Source: Branchiostoma floridae
Lineage: Eukaryota; Chordata; Leptocardii; Amphioxiformes; Branchiostomatidae
DNA: 61,420 nt
Direction: 5' to 3'
Assembly (NCBI RefSeq): GCF_000003815.2
Contig: NC_049990.1
Location: 10,899,252 to 10,960,671 of the forward strand
In this document: positions 57,995 through 61,420 of the stretch, piece after piece
Layout: each line of letters starts with the position of its first letter
Numbering within the stretch: position 1 is the first letter of the stretch
Made by a program: the position numbers and the translations under genes
The notes under the pieces: generated by a model
The model's input: only the letters and a program-made list of their open reading frames with translations
Databases searched by the model: none
Told to the model about the DNA's origin: nothing

Positions 57995-58624
57995 ATTTTG
58001 ATAGATAGATTATCGTCGACGATTTTGTGTCTCCTGGCGGATATCCTCAATACTGCAGAAGAAAGTTTTTTGCCCTGTTTGACTCTGGATCGTTTTAGTG
58101 GTTCATAGTTTAGATATTTCTGTGCATGGGACTTAGATATTTCTGTGCATGAAATGATAAATCAGAGTCAGAAAAAATCATTTCTGGTCGCTTCAAACAA
58201 AAACGGTCCCTAGCGGTGGTCCATTACACTATCACGCATGGTACAGAAAGGACCGAGTGGCTCTGACGTACCTTATTGTCCACCATATTGGATGGTTAAA
58301 GTTGGAAGTCCTCATGTACATTTGAATGTTTGAATGCAATCACATTCATCAATTTATGACATTACGGGTACCCGAATTGCCTCTTTTAACGTTATTTTGA
58401 ATACAGTTTTTGATTGGTTGCATGGCCTTAGCCCTCCATCTTGAACCAACCAGCATGCATGGCAGCTTTGACGTCATTTCCCATAAAACTGATATTCTTA
58501 CCCCCACAAGATGTTCAGACCCACTCAGGTCGAATTCCTTCAACACCGCCTTCAGCTCTGACGCAGAGATAAAGCCATCTTTGTTGACGTCATGCTTGTC
58601 AAAAATAGCCTTGATGTCCGCCAT
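56682..58624 (-). CDS. EF-9: four-EF-hand calmodulin-like protein, 3 coding exons
   Basis: Coding exons are 58502-58624 (41 codons, MADIKAIFDK), 57703-57858 (52 codons) and 56682-56843 (53 codons plus TGA), giving 146 residues. All four loops are canonical: DVNKDGFISASE, DKNGNGKLELDE, DKNGDGFLTKAE and DKNGDGKLDYNE. It is the direct tandem duplicate of EF-8. Exon 3 is two codons shorter, mostly because of a deletion between the EF-hand 3 helix and the EF-hand 4 helix. The acceptor TCGTATAG/AATCAAAATGG is conserved with EF-8, and an untranslated exon donor lies at 60773. Intron 1 carries (TAGA)n. The expected role is a cytosolic calcium sensor or buffer with high sequence similarity to EF-8. 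Confidence 0.92.
56870..57700. other. EF-9 intron 2
   Basis: AT-rich intron. The phrase GACTCTTCCAGATAACACCA with the surrounding DEWTLPDNTRVADWLRNPP-like frame near 57296-57360 may be a weak transposon remnant. Nothing firm. Confidence 0.3.
57921..57995 (+). repeat. (TAGA)n microsatellite in EF-9 intron 1
   Basis: Perfect tagatagatagata run, at the position where EF-8 has (GA)n. Confidence 0.95.
58027..58060 (-). repeat. interspersed repeat fragment, CTCCTGGCGG family
   Basis: Paralogous with 52485-52530 (GTCTCCTGGCGGATATCC then ATACTGCAG). Confidence 0.5.
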
Positions 58625-59600
58625 TTTGATTCTATACGAAAACACATGATTTATTTATGACGATGATTGTGCTGCATTTTCTAAAAATAACCACAAATAG
58701 TACTTAGCGTTAGTAACATACAGTGACAATCGTAAGATTTTAGTTGGAATAGACTTCCTGGGGAGGGGGGGGGTTGTGTATGACTTTCTAAAGCCATATT
58801 ATGTAACATTAGGACAATAGATGAATTAGATTTTCTTATTTTTACTCACCAGTGTATAGTGTGTAGTTACCAACAAGATGATCTATTTTGAGATGGCTAC
58901 AGAAAATCAGCGAATCTAGCACAGCTCACAAATACCATAGATATCAAATAATGATGCAAATTTACCAGATCGTGGTTGCACATGCCATTCACGCGATATT
59001 TTTTTTTGTTCTTGTGAATTCGATTATCAGAAAAACTTTATTGCACGACAATTGTACATGATACATATATAATGTTGTTGTCCAAGAAAAGAGACACTGA
59101 ACTTTATACACAAGTACCTGAGTGACCTTTCCTTGTAACACCTATGAACCTTAGGCCACGTTGATTTCATTATATGGATGACATCCTCTTGGAACTCCAA
59201 AACTGATGCGGTTGTGCGAATAAAAAAAGTTTGGCCAAAGATTAAAAGTTGCCTTCATTATGAAATCTACGTTGTAAGGAAGGTTGAAAAATGACTGAAT
59301 GACTGTATGTAATACCAAACAATAGATGTTTCATTTCAGTACTTTCACATCTTAAATTACAATGAAATCAACATGGCCTTAATACATTGGAAAATCGGTG
59401 AACCACAAACATGAACAGCGATTACTTCAGCTACATTTTCTACACGACTGCAAAACAGGATGACATATGAACCTGTCTTTTCAGTTGACCTACTGTGCTT
59501 CTGAATGACCCCACTAGACAATTGTGTGCTCTCGGCGTCACTGTGCCTCTGTCTGATCATAATGACACCATTGTTTGCTTCTACACACACATGTCCCTTA

Positions 59601-59859
59601 GGGCGCAGTCACATAGTTGGTGCGATCATCCTACGGTGGCTAACTTGCGGCATTTTTTAGTACATGCATGTGTCCTACCATATTCAGCTGTCTTTCTGTA
59701 CAAAACGCTCTCAAAGATCCTTGTGGTTGGTTGGCTCTGTTACTGCCTGCTTAAAAATCCTATTATCAAAATCGTACGGTGATCAAACGACCTACATGTG
59801 ACCGCGCCCTTAGTAGGTCGTTCGATCGTCGTACGATTTTGCAACTATGCGACCGCGCC
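59601..59859. mobile_element. Harbinger-like MITE (259 bp) in unit D
   Basis: Left end GGGCGCAGTCACATAGTTGG; the inverted right end is GGCGCGGTCGCATAGTTGC. TTA occurs on both sides (59598-59600 and 59860-59862). A second right-end-like sequence (CATGTGACCGCGCCCTTA) lies internally near 59798-59815, so the element may be composite. Unit C has no insertion at the matching site (about 53893). Confidence 0.8.
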
Positions 59860-60772
59860 TTAACTGAGACATCCACTGGTGTTTTTCAAGCCACAAGGGA
59901 ACGCCCCCTGAATGTCAAGTCTTACCTGCCGTTTGAAATTAAGTCTCATATATCGTGATATGATACGAGTGCTATGATTTTATCTATGAATGTTTTTATA
60001 ATGAAATATTGATAGTCCAACTTAGCGCGTTAAACACACAACAGATCATGGAATTTCATGGATCAAGTTTTAAACCAATCCGCACACATAGAAAATGGCA
60101 AGAAAAGTCTGTCAATACCAGTAGCTATCACTACTAGTATTAGGTTTCTAAAAGTATTTTGTATCACATATAGATTCTATGGAAGTAAAATGACAAGGAA
60201 CTCGTGTTGTTTACCACACAAACCTGAATATAGTTTAACCACTGACAATAGTTTTGCTGAACACAGACGCAAACGTCATGATTTCTTTCGTCGTAGGTGA
60301 GGCTATAGTTATGTCAAGTATTTGCGACAACCCCTGCCCGTCTAAAAAAACAACAGAAATTTGCAAGGATTTCTTTGTTTTCCCCATTTATCCAAACGTG
60401 TGACCAAAGTGAACAGACCCTACATAAAGTTAACGAGCTCTTCAAGACAGTGAGTACACCTTTATCCGCGAGACAACCTTTATCCGTTGTATTTAAAACA
60501 ACAACTTGAAGATATCAAGTCGACCTTTGGTTTCTAACTACAATATTTTCACATACTGCAATTTGAAACTGCAGCCTGTTGACTTCATGTCTCTAGATAT
60601 CCTGTTTTAGATACAGCGAATATGACTCTGAATGCTGTATTCAATATGATTTGATCTGGTTGTAACAATTTATGGTAGTCTCGATTTATGTTTTTCTCAC
60701 TTTTTAAAGAAATTATTAAGAAAAAGGGCAAGGACATTAAGCAAGATGACAAAGGTAGAAACAGTTACATAC

Positions 60773-60840
60773 CTGGTTCAATAGTAACGTTTGGGAAAAC
60801 AGAGATGCCAAGACCGATGTCCCCTGACTTGTTTCGATAT
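60773..60840 (-). other. putative 5' untranslated exon of EF-9
   Basis: The minus strand has TTGAACCAG/GTATGTAAC as donor, with flanks conserved against 54883-54960. A CCTATATCG sequence just upstream could serve as a weak TATA element. Confidence 0.5.
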
Positions 60841-61117
60841 AGGATAGGAGCCAAGTGTCAAGTTTGCCTTAGCTGCCACGTAGGCAAGTTATCTGGGTGT
60901 GGTCGACTTACAGGTAATAGAGTGGAACAAACATTCACAAAGGTGTAGAAGGTTATGCGTGGTATATACTACAGACAATTGTAACTGCGAAAAGGGTAAG
61001 AAAATGCAGTCTGTATGTGACAACAGACCTAGTAGAATCTTAGAATGTAAAGATGAGTCTTTTTCTCTAAGCAATGGTCATCAAGTGACAAGACGTAAAG
61101 GTCACTTCAAAGTGTGC

Positions 61118-61311
61118 TGCAGTACGAAGGGAAGCCTCTAGAGGGCCCTATAATCTACACATTTCCAGCTTTCATCACACCTCACCAACACATCAAGTAT
61201 GAAACAAATCCACCCAGCCGTTCTTGAGTTATCTTGTTGACACACAGACACACACAGAGACAAACTCACAAACGCTAGTGAAAATATAACCTTCATGGCA
61301 TTTCATGGAGG
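61118..61311 (+). repeat. interspersed repeat, 3' part
   Basis: It shares CAGTACnAAGGGAAGCC, CCACCCAnCCGTTCTTGA and the terminal TTTCATGGAGGTAA with 36156-36393. Unit C lacks it. Confidence 0.65.
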
Positions 61312-61420
61312 TAATCATAGCTCATGAACGACTCCTAGCAGTTGATGTTCTAACTGCACAACTAAGATACGGTTAATTTTGTCTACCATTTCACTGTGAT
61401 GGCCGTTGTTTGTGCTAAAT

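Larger units (their letters stand above)
56466..61420. repeat. segmental tandem duplication, unit D (carries EF-9), runs off the window
   Basis: Partner of 51286-56460. Compared with unit C it lacks the MITE at 55163-55402. It has its own MITE (59601-59859) and an interspersed repeat (61118-61311). The end of the unit is beyond 61420. Confidence 0.85.

Overview
The window looks like nuclear DNA of an invertebrate deuterostome, most likely a cephalochordate (amphioxus, Branchiostoma). This rests on short coding exons separated by AT-rich introns, many tRNA-derived SINE heads, short inverted-repeat (MITE-like) elements, a non-LTR retrotransposon, and a tandem family of small EF-hand genes. The species cannot be fixed from sequence alone.

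The core of the window is a minus-strand tandem cluster of nine EF-hand (calmodulin-like) genes, called EF-1 to EF-9 in coordinate order. Coding spans are 2189-3423, 5465-7064, 11124-12666, 19814-22453 (start not found), 26109-31757, 35777-36970, 44325-45849, 51508-53144 and 56682-58624. The eight complete ones encode 141-152 residues with four EF-hands each. All nine share one gene structure. A phase-0 intron follows EF-hand 1, and a second phase-0 intron falls after the second residue of the EF-hand 3 calcium loop. Most have an AG acceptor just upstream of the ATG, implying a separate 5' untranslated exon. Paired duplications are visible in the DNA: EF-1/EF-2 lie in ~3.4-3.7 kb tandem units, and EF-8/EF-9 in ~5.2-5.4 kb units. 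EF-hand 2 has decayed in EF-1, EF-2, EF-4 and EF-7, while the other loops stay canonical.

A different gene sits inside the cluster on the same strand (15910-18198). It is a three-exon apolipoprotein-D-like lipocalin whose last exon adds a long Thr/Pro/Asn mucin-like region with about 19 N-glycosylation sequons and a strongly basic C-terminus.

The rest is mostly repetitive or featureless. A 5'-truncated non-LTR retrotransposon on the plus strand (about 40857-43770) keeps a long open reverse transcriptase frame. Several MITE-like elements can be dated relative to the gene duplications, because the paralogous unit provides an empty site (1153-1415, 55163-55402, 59601-59859). Two others have clear target-site duplications (40291-40685, 20075-21123). 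There are five tRNA-like SINE heads, several minisatellites and microsatellites, and an interspersed repeat carried along with the gene duplications. One well-bounded orphan exon (39041-39120) belongs to no gene I can assign.

The EF-hand products would be small cytosolic calcium sensors or buffers and the lipocalin a secreted ligand carrier. Nothing in the sequence shows that the two act together.
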